From CALJFL01 sp039964455 (lineage in GTDB: Bacteria > Pseudomonadota > Gammaproteobacteria > Pseudomonadales > Halieaceae): DNA of 64,000 bases. Shown here one piece after another: positions 53,133-62,174 of this stretch (position 1 is its first letter; each line of letters starts with the position of its first letter). The position numbers were made by a program, and so were the translations under genes. The stretch spans positions 124,001-188,000 of the forward strand of contig JBDVXK010000012.1 in NCBI GenBank assembly GCA_039964455.1, in the 5' to 3' direction. Under the pieces are notes generated by a model. That model saw only the letters and a list, made by a program, of their open reading frames with translations, was not told the DNA's origin and searched no databases.

Positions 53133-54572
53133 ATGACCAAGAAGAAGATGGGCAAGCGCACGTGGTTTCTGCTGGTAGTGGCGGTGCTGGCCATCGTGGC
53201 GGCCGTGGTCGCAGTCAACTTCAACCCGGCAGACATCGCGGCTTCGCGGCAGCAAAAAAACGACGAGTTGATCGCCGAGCAAATGGCCTACCACGTGGGC
53301 ACGATGGCCTACCTTTACGGCTACCCGATTGTGGATATGACACGACAGATGCACAATGAAACGCATCGTGTATCTGGCGATCAATTTGTCTACGCGCCTG
53401 TTAACCGATTCTATCGCTACCCCGATATCGTGGGGCCGGGCACTGGTGGCAACCTTCGCGCCCCCAACAATGACACCCTCTACTACAGCGGCTGGTATGA
53501 CGTTAGCAAGGAGCCACTGATTATTCATACGCCGGACACAGACGGGCGCTATTTCACCATCGCGGTTACCAATCTCTACGCCGAGGTAGAGCACATTGGG
53601 CGGCGCACCACTGGCACGGCGGAAGCCTACTTTGCCCTGGTGGGGCCGCGCTGGCAGGGTCAGCTGCCTGACGGCGTCAAACGTATCAGCGTAGAAAGCG
53701 AGCAAGGTTGGTTATTGGGTCGCATGCTGGTTGAGGGAGTTGAAGACTTCGAAGATGCTATGGCCCTGGTTGATGCAATCTGGTCGGCACCGCTGAGTGA
53801 ATTCAAGTTCGGTAAGCGCCCATCTATGCCACCAGAGGTCAAAGGCGACATGATGGAGCCTCTGTCGACCTTGGAATTTTTCGAGATATTAAACAACAAA
53901 CTACAGAACTTACCAGCCAGAACGGGTGAGGAAGCACTAATGGCTCAGTTTGACCAGATTGGTCTGGGCAGGAACGCCAGCTTCGATAAATCAGCACTCT
54001 CCCCTGCCGCGCGACGAGGCCTGGAGCGGGCCCTTGAAGATGGCGAGGCCATCGCACAGGCCGCTACCCAGAGAACTATTCCCAACTACAACGGCTGGAT
54101 GATCTCCAAACAAATTGGTCGCTATGGGTTTTCGTATATGCACAGGGCATCAGTCGCGCGCGGCGGTTACGGTAACTTGCCGGAGGAGTCGCTGTACCCA
54201 GCCATGGTATTTGACGCCAATGGTGACCTGCTCGATGGCGACCAAAGCTACGAACTGCATTTCCCGGCCGGACAATTACCGCCAGTGGACGGCTTCTGGT
54301 CTTTATCCGCTTACCGGCTATCAGACCTGCAACTGGAAGCAAACGAGTTAGAGCGCTTCAGCATAGGAGATCGCACACACGGGCTGACTTACAACCCCGA
54401 CGGCTCTCTAACACTGACCCTACAGCACGCTGAACCCGCCGCCGAAGCAGTGAACTGGTTGCCGGTGCCAGCTGGTAAGTTCATGTTAGTTATGCGGCTG
54501 TATGAACCGTCTGCTGCTGCTTTGGGGGATGATTATTTGCTGCCGAAGTTGAGGAAGCCAGCTGCTCCATAG
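53133..54572 (+). CDS. DUF1254/DUF1214-domain protein
   Basis: 479 residues. N-terminal signal anchor (TWFLLVVAVLAIVAAVVAV). The DUF1254 region includes YLYGYPIVDMTRQMHNET and NDTLYYSGWYDVSKEP. The DUF1214 part has FWSLSAYRLSDLQL and the ending ADIRLYNP-like TLQHAEPAAEAVNWLPVPAG. Many bacteria pair these domains for unknown enzymatic or adhesion functions. It stands alone; the next gene is the large secreted repeat protein. Confidence 0.93.
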   Translation: MTKKKMGKRTWFLLVVAVLAIVAAVVAVNFNPADIAASRQQKNDELIAEQMAYHVGTMAYLYGYPIVDMTRQMHNETHRVSGDQFVYAPVNRFYRYPDIVGPGTGGNLRAPNNDTLYYSGWYDVSKEPLIIHTPDTDGRYFTIAVTNLYAEVEHIGRRTTGTAEAYFALVGPRWQGQLPDGVKRISVESEQGWLLGRMLVEGVEDFEDAMALVDAIWSAPLSEFKFGKRPSMPPEVKGDMMEPLSTLEFFEILNNKLQNLPARTGEEALMAQFDQIGLGRNASFDKSALSPAARRGLERALEDGEAIAQAATQRTIPNYNGWMISKQIGRYGFSYMHRASVARGGYGNLPEESLYPAMVFDANGDLLDGDQSYELHFPAGQLPPVDGFWSLSAYRLSDLQLEANELERFSIGDRTHGLTYNPDGSLTLTLQHAEPAAEAVNWLPVPAGKFMLVMRLYEPSAAALGDDYLLPKLRKPAAP

Positions 54573-54634
54573 GGGTCTGAATGCAAAAGAAAAATGCCAA
54601 ATAGAACCTCGCATTACTAAAGGCCTAATAAAAC

Positions 54635-54650
54635 TGTGATCAATGTCACA
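54635..54650. promoter_or_regulatory. Consensus CRP/Vfr-type site
   Basis: TGTGA-TCAATG-TCACA fits the CRP core TGTGAn6TCACA exactly. Its centre (about 54642.5) is about 61 bases upstream of the predicted start near 54703, the class I distance. It is flanked by AAAGGCC (54619-54625) and GGCCTTT (54655-54661). Confidence 0.7.
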
Positions 54651-54666
54651 AAATGGCCTTTAAACG

Positions 54667-54696
54667 TTGTAGAGGCTTAGACCTCGGCTACATAAT
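54667..54696 (+). promoter_or_regulatory. Promoter downstream of CRP site
   Basis: TTGTAG (54667-54672), 18-base spacer, CATAAT (54691-54696). A moderate match that would benefit from activation. It points to transcription beginning near 54703, which favours the ATG at 54726. Confidence 0.5.
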
Positions 54697-54725
54697 GCTT
54701 TTTGCTCAAAATGCCGCGCAAGTAT

Positions 54726-57700
54726 ATGAAACCAATCGTTATTTTTATTCTGACTTCGCTGCTGGGGCTTGTTAGTACTAACGCGTCTGCGCAGCCCTGC
54801 CCCGCAAACAATTATTTCCTAAACAGCCAGGAAGAGGTCGATTTATTTCCGTCTGGTTGCTCAAGTATATCGGGGCGCCTGGTTATAAATGAGAACACTG
54901 GCACGGCAATAGATGACCTCACACCGCTCCAGGACTTGCGTTCCGTTGGCAATCGTCTGGCCGTTTTGAATACGACAATACTAACTAGCTTGGCCGGATT
55001 AGAGGGAATTACAGACTTCGGAAGCTACGTCGATATCCGAAACAATGACAGCCTGCAGACACTTAACCTCACAAGTCTCGAAACCATAGCAAGCTACCTT
55101 CGCATACAAAACAACGCTGCATTGCAGAACCTGGATTCACTCGCCAGCCTGAACAGCACAAACGGGTACCTGAGAATCGAAGACAACCCTCAACTAACCT
55201 CTATCACTGGCTTGAGCGCTCTGACCAGTATCTCGGGATATGTAAGAGTTCGAGACAATGCGCTATTGGCTAGCCTGAGTGGTCTCGCATCGGTCGGAAC
55301 AATAGGCGGAAACTTAATCATCTACAACAATGATAGCTTGACTGATATCAATGAGCTCGCTGCACTGCAGTCAATCAATCAAAGCCTGATTATTCAGAAT
55401 AATGCGAATCTAGAAAACATCGACGGTCTAGCTATGCTCGACAAAGTGCCCCGCGATTTCAATATCAGCAACAATGCCAAGTTAGAAAGTATTGCAGGGC
55501 TTACCTCTTTGTCAGAAATCGGCAGAAATCTGCGACTCTTGAATAACCCACTGCTACAAAGTTTACAGGGGCTGGAGAGCGTCAACACACTGGGCGGATG
55601 GCTACAGATCAGAAATAACAACTCGCTCAATGACATCAGTGGTCTCGCTGGTATTACCAACGTGCCCGGGTACCTCCAAATAAGAAACAACGACATGCTA
55701 ACTAGCTTGAGTGGGCTGGGGAACATCACATCAATCGACGGCTATCTAATGGTAAGAGATAACAATGTGCTGAATGACGTGACTGCTCTGGCGGGTATCA
55801 CCACGGTTCCCGGGTATCTCATGATCAGAAACAACGACATGCTGCTTAGCTTGAGCGGGCTTGAGAACATCATGTCCATTGATAGCTACCTGGAAATCAG
55901 GGACAACAATATTCTTGAGAATCTCGACGCACTTAGCGGCATTACCAGCGTACCCGAAGATCCAATTATTTCCGGTAACTTAACTATCCAAAATAATGAT
56001 GGATTGTTGAACGTCGACGGGCTCGCATCGCTTATCAGCGTTAGTGCTAATGTAGTAGTGCGACTGAACGACCAACTGAATGCATGCTCCGCACTCATTC
56101 CGCTGCTAGATCAGATAGATGATGGCGTCATGGGGCCTGGAATGTCACCAGTTCCAGATGTGGGTGGAACTCTCAATATCGAACGTAACGGTGGAGATGA
56201 ATGTAATTCACTACAGAATATTCTCGACAGTATCGTGGCGCCCACCCTGAGCCAGAGCTTCACACCCGACCTCATAAGCGTCAGCGCAACGATCGTAGGC
56301 AGCACGCTGCAATTCGACATTGATAATACGGGCAGCCTTGTCAGGGCTTTGGGTCTGGCTTTCAGCAATACCTTACCGACCGGAGTCGCTGTTGCTTCCG
56401 CTCCAAATACATCCACTACTTGCACCGGCGGGAACGTGACAACAACCTCGAACTCGGTTTCCCTATCCGGAGGCCGCGTGTCGGGGGCGAGTACCTGCAG
56501 TGTAAGGGTGGATATCGTAGGTACTGCGGATGGAAGCTATAACAATGTGAGTGGCAGCCTTGCCTTCACACTGCCTGATCTGTCGCAAGGCGATGGAGGC
56601 ACCTCTCAAGCGACGATAGTCGTAGACAACACGCCACCAGTGGTGACGGTACCTCCACCAAATCCAGTCACACTCTTTGTGGGCGACACGTTCACGGATC
56701 CAGCTGTCACCGCTACTGACAACATCGATCCAAATCCAACAATCACGCCTAGCGGTACTGTAAATACGGTTATAGTGGGTATGTATACACGTACTTACAC
56801 AGCTGCAGACTCGGTCGGGAACATGGCGAGCGAAGACCTAACGGTAAATGTCGTACTCCCTCCGGCACCCGCGTTGGCGCTGGACCCAAACGATATCGAT
56901 TTCGGCGACACAGTGGTCGGCGAAACCAGCACGGCGGAAACAATAACCGTACGTAACGACGGGACAGCAGATCTCACGGTCTCCATGATCAATGCCACGA
57001 CGGCACCGTTTACCCTCGATGCCAGCGGCACCTGTACCGCCGTACCCTTTACGCTAATACCCGGCAGTGACTGCACGGTCGCTTACACGTTTAGCCCCAC
57101 TGTCACTGGCGCTGCCAACCAAAGCATCAACGTAACCAGTAATGCCGATAGCAGCCCCGACACGCTCAGCCTGGCGGGTAACGGTATTCAACCGGGCATA
57201 GCCCTGGATCCCAACGATATCGTTTTCGGCGACACGATGGTCGGCGAAACCAGCACGGCAAAAACAGTAACCGTACGTAACGACGGGACAGCAGATCTCA
57301 CGGTCTCCATGATCGATGCCGCGACGGCACCGTTTACCCTCGGTGCCAGCGGCACCTGTACCGCCGTACCCTTTACGCTAACACCCGGCAGTGACTGTAC
57401 GGTCGCCTACACCTTTAGCCCCACCGTCACTGGTGCTGCCAACCAAAGCATTAACGTGACCCACGATGCTGATACCAGCCCCGACACACTCAGCCTGGCG
57501 GGTAACGGTATTCAACCGGGCATAGCCCTGGATCCCAACGATATTGATTTCGGCGACACAATGGTCGGCGAAACCAGCACGTCAGAAACAGTAACCGTGC
57601 GTAACGACGGTACCGCTGATCTCACCGTTTCCATGATCGAAGCCGCTACGGCGCCGTTTACCCTCGATGCCAGCGGCACCTGTACCGCCGTGCCCTTTAC

Positions 57701-58358
57701 GCTAACACCCGGCAGTGACTGCACGGTCGCCTACACGTTTAGCCCCACTGTCACTGGCGCTGCCGACCAAAGCATCAACGTAACCAGTAATTCCGATACC
57801 AGCCCAGACACACTCAGCCTGGCGGGTAACGGTATTCTGTTAGATAGAAGCTTCACCGGGCCACTACCCAGTGGCAATACTGGTACCTTGAGCTTCGATA
57901 CAGACGATATAAGTTGCGAATTCTCAGAAGACCCAATGTTCTTAAGCGGCAGCGCTGCCGGAGAACCGCCCCCAGCTTCGATCAATCTCATTGACGGCAT
58001 CACAAGCTTCAGAATTACCGACTGCACACCGGGCGCAACCGTTGAGCTCACTATGGAATATGGCGATACACTTCCCGCTGGTGCACAGTACTGGAAAGAA
58101 GGTGACCCCTGGAGGCGGATTGCTGCATCTGTAACCGCAACATCTTTCACGTTCTCAATAACCGACGGTGGACCCAATGACGATGACGGCATTGTGAACG
58201 GCGAAATAGTAGACCCCAGCGGTGCTGCTCAAGTCAGGGCGACACCTCCCACTCCAGTGCCAGCAAATCCTGCCTGGCTTCTGGCGCTGTTATACCTTGC
58301 GATTATTGGCCTTGCCCAGGCAGGAGGATTAAGCAGACACGCAAGGCGGCATAGGTAA
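54726..58358 (+). CDS. Large secreted L-domain/LRR and choice-of-anchor repeat protein
   Basis: 1210 residues from ATG 54726 (the frame is open from 54702, but the predicted transcript starts about there). Sec signal KPIVIFILTSLLGLVSTNASAQ. Residues about 40-490 contain about 16 regular 24-residue units of the type YLRIQNNAALQNLDSLASL, a right-handed beta-helix of receptor L-domain/LRR kind. Then a DUF11-like segment, an HYR/DUF5011-like one with PPVVTVPPPNPV, three 108-residue HYDIN-type repeats, a choice-of-anchor-U-like part, and a C-terminal hydrophobic helix with basic end (PAWLLALLYLAIIGLAQ then RHARRHR), which resembles a sorting tag. Likely surface-anchored or secreted. Regulated by CRP if the site is real. 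Confidence 0.85.
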   Translation: MKPIVIFILTSLLGLVSTNASAQPCPANNYFLNSQEEVDLFPSGCSSISGRLVINENTGTAIDDLTPLQDLRSVGNRLAVLNTTILTSLAGLEGITDFGSYVDIRNNDSLQTLNLTSLETIASYLRIQNNAALQNLDSLASLNSTNGYLRIEDNPQLTSITGLSALTSISGYVRVRDNALLASLSGLASVGTIGGNLIIYNNDSLTDINELAALQSINQSLIIQNNANLENIDGLAMLDKVPRDFNISNNAKLESIAGLTSLSEIGRNLRLLNNPLLQSLQGLESVNTLGGWLQIRNNNSLNDISGLAGITNVPGYLQIRNNDMLTSLSGLGNITSIDGYLMVRDNNVLNDVTALAGITTVPGYLMIRNNDMLLSLSGLENIMSIDSYLEIRDNNILENLDALSGITSVPEDPIISGNLTIQNNDGLLNVDGLASLISVSANVVVRLNDQLNACSALIPLLDQIDDGVMGPGMSPVPDVGGTLNIERNGGDECNSLQNILDSIVAPTLSQSFTPDLISVSATIVGSTLQFDIDNTGSLVRALGLAFSNTLPTGVAVASAPNTSTTCTGGNVTTTSNSVSLSGGRVSGASTCSVRVDIVGTADGSYNNVSGSLAFTLPDLSQGDGGTSQATIVVDNTPPVVTVPPPNPVTLFVGDTFTDPAVTATDNIDPNPTITPSGTVNTVIVGMYTRTYTAADSVGNMASEDLTVNVVLPPAPALALDPNDIDFGDTVVGETSTAETITVRNDGTADLTVSMINATTAPFTLDASGTCTAVPFTLIPGSDCTVAYTFSPTVTGAANQSINVTSNADSSPDTLSLAGNGIQPGIALDPNDIVFGDTMVGETSTAKTVTVRNDGTADLTVSMIDAATAPFTLGASGTCTAVPFTLTPGSDCTVAYTFSPTVTGAANQSINVTHDADTSPDTLSLAGNGIQPGIALDPNDIDFGDTMVGETSTSETVTVRNDGTADLTVSMIEAATAPFTLDASGTCTAVPFTLTPGSDCTVAYTFSPTVTGAADQSINVTSNSDTSPDTLSLAGNGILLDRSFTGPLPSGNTGTLSFDTDDISCEFSEDPMFLSGSAAGEPPPASINLIDGITSFRITDCTPGATVELTMEYGDTLPAGAQYWKEGDPWRRIAASVTATSFTFSITDGGPNDDDGIVNGEIVDPSGAAQVRATPPTPVPANPAWLLALLYLAIIGLAQAGGLSRHARRHR
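56880..57838 (+). repeat. Three 324-bp direct repeats encoding HYDIN-like domains
   Basis: Units begin with CTGGAyCCmAACGATAT at 56880, 57204 and 57528: period exactly 324 bases (108 codons). Units are highly similar at the DNA level, implying recent duplication. The last unit lacks a full linker. Confidence 0.85.
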
Positions 58359-58450
58359 GAGAAGCGGTCATTCGTGAACTCATCTCTACTGTGATAATGC
58401 GGCCATATTAGATACCCTGACGGTCTGACCTCAAGTGGACCTGCTACCCT

Positions 58451-59281
58451 ATGAAAATTTTCTTTAAAGCCATTTTCGCACTATTTCTACTTCTGGCTCT
58501 GGCCATTGTGAGCCTCAACGTTTGGGGCCGCTTGACGTTAGGCACGCTAGCGATCGATACAGATGCACAGCGTGACAATGATGCCAATCGGGTTGTACTT
58601 ATATCGGGGGCCACCGGCTCGGTTGGCGATGGCTTGTTAAAGGCAGCAATACAAGATCCGGAGGTTGTTCAAATCCACGTGATCAGCCGGCGCAGCTCAC
58701 CCAGAATTGATGCGGGGGTCGAATCCGGTAAGGTCGAACTGCACTTGCTTGAGGACTTCACGGACTACTCATCACTCTCAGCGGTATTGCCCGATGTAAA
58801 CACCGTGCTTTGGGGGCTGGGCACATCTTCACTGAATGTCGATGATGAAACGTTCACCTGGATACATGTCGATTTCCCGGTGGCATTCGTGAAAGCGTGG
58901 CTGGATACTCGAACCGAGGGGCCAATGTCGTTCCATTACATAACGGGCATGGGCACCGACCCCGACGGCAGCCGTCACTGGGAACGAGAAAAAGGACGTG
59001 CTGAATTGGAGGTCGCCGAGATGGCTGCGGCCACTGACATGCGCTCGTTTGCTTATCGCTCGGCCATGGTTCGCCGCACCTCAGAGCGCGCCACCTCAGC
59101 CGAGTATGTCATGGAGACATTGTTAAAACCGGGCTTCATGGTAATTACTGCAGTAGACCTCGGTGGCGCCATGCTGGAGATTGCCGCCCGCACCGACGAG
59201 TTGCCCAATGGCACCATCATTGATAACGCTGACTCAATTGTTTATGCGCAGGCCTACAAAGAGCATGCCGCACAACGCTAG
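58451..59281 (+). CDS. Membrane-anchored NAD(P)-binding (atypical SDR) protein
   Basis: 276 residues. N-terminal helix (IFALFLLLALAIVSLNVWG) then Rossmann motif VVLISGATGSVGDGLL with TGxxGxxG spacing. The later HYITGMGTDPDG and EKGRAELEVAEM resemble HTATIP2/NAD-dependent epimerase-like proteins. Soluble domain side is uncertain because of the anchor. Its stop overlaps the convergent decarboxylase stop by 4 bases. Confidence 0.8.
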   Translation: MKIFFKAIFALFLLLALAIVSLNVWGRLTLGTLAIDTDAQRDNDANRVVLISGATGSVGDGLLKAAIQDPEVVQIHVISRRSSPRIDAGVESGKVELHLLEDFTDYSSLSAVLPDVNTVLWGLGTSSLNVDDETFTWIHVDFPVAFVKAWLDTRTEGPMSFHYITGMGTDPDGSRHWEREKGRAELEVAEMAAATDMRSFAYRSAMVRRTSERATSAEYVMETLLKPGFMVITAVDLGGAMLEIAARTDELPNGTIIDNADSIVYAQAYKEHAAQR

Positions 59282-60609
59282 GCGCGTTTGCGGTCGTCGT
59301 CCAGATCGCTGAGGAACTGGTCAAGTAGCGCTTTTTCAGCGTGCGGCATCACCACTACATGAGCCAGGGATTTTCCGTGGCTCTCAGAAGCCTTCACTGT
59401 TGCCAGCGTCCACTTATTCCTAAGGGCTTTCGAAACCTGATTGTCGAAATAAACGGTGTTGGAGCGTTTATCAACCAGCATCGGGTTCAGCTCTGGGAAG
59501 TGATTGTTCATCTCTGCTTGTAGATAAGCGGCATTTTGCAAGATGAGCCGGGCATCTCTCTCTTGCTGGGCCAGAGACTCTGCAGTGGAGTAATAATGAA
59601 ATTCTGCTGGCTTAACCGTATCGCGAGAACAGCTGATTGTGCCGGGTACATGAGTAATATAAGCAGGATCATGCACCGCCGCGAACAGCTCCCGAAAATT
59701 TTCGAAGTCTGCCCTACCCGCTATAAACAGTCCTGCGGCACCAGGGGGAAAGCCGAAAAATTTATGACAGGAAACCGCTATTGAATCGTAGCGCTTACCA
59801 TTCTCTCCCACTTTGTGGAGGTCTGAGGCATGCTCTGTTACATGCAGGTATCCGCCAAATAATGCCGCATCCAGATGAATATAGGATTCATACCCCTCTA
59901 CAGCTGCATTAATGTCATCAATATCATCAACAGCACCCTTAAGCGTGGTGCCTATTGTGGCAAGTATCAGCACAGGCGCATCTGTGTTTTCTTTCAGCTT
60001 TTCTCGCAGATCAACAGGATCCATTGCTCCCGCGGGCGTGGTATTGATCAACACTTCCTGCATGTCCAGCAAGTCGCGAATCACTTGTATCGAGTAGTGA
60101 GCTTCTTTTGTGTAATAAACCTTGGGGGTAACACCGGTCTTCGCCTCAAGGAGGGTACGCCCAACAAAAGCGCCATGGGTATTGCTGTCGGTGCCGCTGT
60201 TGGACACAAAGCCCCATATGTCGTCCTTGGGGAAGCCGTAACGCAACCCAAAACGTTGAATAAGGTCGGCCTCAAGATAGTGCGTATTGATCGCCCCCGG
60301 GTGATAGAACGGGTCACCGACATTGTTCATGGTTCGCGCGCCCACCTCCACGTCAGCCAACTGCTCACGCCAGCGAAAAAAACCTTCCGGCGGCTTGTTC
60401 ATATTTGCGGGATAGCCCAAAAAGACTTTGGGGTCGTGGTTTTTTAGCCAGTCGCGGCGAGAGCGGATATAGGATTGTGCCGTGGCATCGGCAATGGTGG
60501 CCGTGGCGGGTGCTGGCGCAAGCGTTTCAGCTGCTGCAGGCGCACAAAGTGCTGTCCCCGAGGCCGCCAGCAAACCGGAGTTAATCAGGAAGTTACGTCT
60601 GGAGAACAT
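59278..60609 (-). CDS. PLP-dependent (histidine-type) decarboxylase with Tat-like signal
   Basis: 443 residues. N-terminus MFSRRNFLINSGLLAASGTA has an SRRNFL twin-arginine motif, a hydrophobic stretch and an Ala-rich end (CAPAAAETL). The PLP fold has H171 in KEAHYSIQ, ATIGTT, D247 in HLDAALFGG, and the Schiff-base Lys K283 after His in SCHKFFGFPPG. These are the marks of group II decarboxylases, closest to histidine decarboxylases. An export signal on this fold is unusual, because Tat would move the folded, cofactor-loaded enzyme. Divergent from the secreted hydrolase. Confidence 0.88.
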   Translation of the reverse strand: MFSRRNFLINSGLLAASGTALCAPAAAETLAPAPATATIADATAQSYIRSRRDWLKNHDPKVFLGYPANMNKPPEGFFRWREQLADVEVGARTMNNVGDPFYHPGAINTHYLEADLIQRFGLRYGFPKDDIWGFVSNSGTDSNTHGAFVGRTLLEAKTGVTPKVYYTKEAHYSIQVIRDLLDMQEVLINTTPAGAMDPVDLREKLKENTDAPVLILATIGTTLKGAVDDIDDINAAVEGYESYIHLDAALFGGYLHVTEHASDLHKVGENGKRYDSIAVSCHKFFGFPPGAAGLFIAGRADFENFRELFAAVHDPAYITHVPGTISCSRDTVKPAEFHYYSTAESLAQQERDARLILQNAAYLQAEMNNHFPELNPMLVDKRSNTVYFDNQVSKALRNKWTLATVKASESHGKSLAHVVVMPHAEKALLDQFLSDLDDDRKRA

Positions 60610-60735
60610 CTCTTCACCCCTGTTGTTGTACCCATCATTAAGCCGGTAGTCGCGCCTTCGACGCGATGCCTATACTATAGTTCAGCTAAAGCCAATGCGC
60701 CCACATCGACTCGCTACTTTGCGGAGACTAGTCAT

Positions 60736-62172
60736 TTGCAGAATTTAGTTCGAATAGCATTATTTGCCCATCTGTTAATCGCTGGTGCCGCTAACGCGCT
60801 GGCAGAATCAGCAAGCTTCAGCCCAGGGCCATGCCCAGTAGACCTCGCCAGCATCAAGGCTAACATCGACTGCGGTGTGCTGCGTGTCCCTGAAACTCGA
60901 GACAGCAAAAGCAATCGCTCTGTTGCCCTGCCGGTGGTGCGGGTGCGCGCCAGTTCGGCTGATGCACTGCCCGACCCGGTGATTTATCTGCACGGTGGCC
61001 CGGGCGGCGGCATAATGGATGACCTGCCAGAGAAACTGACCGACCCACGCTGGCAGCATCTGATAGGCGGTAATCGCGACTGGCTATTCTTCGACCAGCG
61101 CGGTGGCGGGCTTTCGCAACCGCTGCTCGACTGCGGCCAGCTGGGCTTATCCGATACCGGGTTCACCAGTGATGCCGATGTCGTCGCCGCATCTGCCTGT
61201 GCCCAGCGCCTTATAGCCGCCAACATAGATCTAAGCCAATACAATGTTCAAACCACCGTCGACGATATCGTCGACCTCAAGAATGCGCTGGGCTACAAGC
61301 GCTTCAATCTTTTCTCAGTGTCCTATGGCAGCAGGGTTGCTTTCGCGGTGCAGCAATACGCGCCAGAGGAGCTGCGCGCCGTTGTACATGATAGCCCCTA
61401 TCCACCGGAAGCCCGTGGCACCGAGCAACTCCCGATGCTGCTGGCCAGGGAAGTGCGACAAACACTGGCACTCTGTGCCGCTGATAAGGCCTGTAACGCT
61501 GCCTATCCCGAGTTAGAGTCGAGACTAGGCCAGAGGCTCATAGCCTGGCTAAAAACACCGCAAGATTATCAGGGCAGACAAATCACAGTCAGTGACCTGG
61601 CCAGTTTCCTGCTGGATGCCATTTACGACTGGGACGGTATCGAAGCGTTGCCCAAGGATCTGGATTCGATACTTACAGGCGACCTTTCACCTATCGTGGA
61701 CTATCTGGAAGGTGGCGGTGATTTTGCCGAAGGCCAGCTGCTGGCACACTTTTGCAAGGAGGAATTACCCTTCGAAGATACCGCAACGATGAGGCAGCTA
61801 GCAGGTGATGATCCGCTGGCAAAAGCCGTACTGGCTAATACACAGCGCCTGTTCAATGCCTGTGCAGACTGGCCGGTAGGTGCGCCGAATCCGAAAGAGA
61901 ATACCCCAGTAGTGTCCGCAGTTCCCAGCCTGCTTATTGCTGCAGAAATTGATGCCGGCTGCCCAACAGATTTCTCTGTCGCAGCACTTCCCCATTTGGC
62001 CAAAGCGCAGTATGTGGCGGTACCTAATGCCGTGCATTCCATGACTAATAACAGCGATTGCGTGATGGCCATGGTGACCCACTTTCTGGATAACCCGCTA
62101 AAACCGATTGCCACTGCATGCCTTGCCGAAGAACATGCACGCGTGGATTTTGAGCTACCCGAGGAGCAATAA
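60736..62172 (+). CDS. Secreted alpha/beta-hydrolase (TAP/prolyl-aminopeptidase-like)
   Basis: 478 residues from TTG 60736, with GGAGA 8 bases upstream; the open frame begins at 60475 but that part is antisense to the decarboxylase. Sec signal RIALFAHLLIAGAANALAES. Oxyanion segment YLHGGPGGG; Ser196 in FSVSYGSR, D406 in AAEIDAGCP and H434 in NAVHSMTNN complete the triad. The nucleophile elbow begins with Ser where GxSxG has Gly. The C-terminal TAP-like domain matches proline iminopeptidase-type proteases. Two bases before the SDR gene. Confidence 0.88.
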   Translation: MQNLVRIALFAHLLIAGAANALAESASFSPGPCPVDLASIKANIDCGVLRVPETRDSKSNRSVALPVVRVRASSADALPDPVIYLHGGPGGGIMDDLPEKLTDPRWQHLIGGNRDWLFFDQRGGGLSQPLLDCGQLGLSDTGFTSDADVVAASACAQRLIAANIDLSQYNVQTTVDDIVDLKNALGYKRFNLFSVSYGSRVAFAVQQYAPEELRAVVHDSPYPPEARGTEQLPMLLAREVRQTLALCAADKACNAAYPELESRLGQRLIAWLKTPQDYQGRQITVSDLASFLLDAIYDWDGIEALPKDLDSILTGDLSPIVDYLEGGGDFAEGQLLAHFCKEELPFEDTATMRQLAGDDPLAKAVLANTQRLFNACADWPVGAPNPKENTPVVSAVPSLLIAAEIDAGCPTDFSVAALPHLAKAQYVAVPNAVHSMTNNSDCVMAMVTHFLDNPLKPIATACLAEEHARVDFELPEEQ

Positions 62173-62174
62173 TC

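Noticed and set aside
55886..56425. Minus-strand frames over the repeat protein
   Set aside because: Shadows produced by the regular repeats; no start context.
60475..60735. N-terminal extension of the secreted hydrolase
   Set aside because: Antisense to the decarboxylase; Arg/Cys-rich, no signal; the TTG at 60736 has a good ribosome site and signal peptide.
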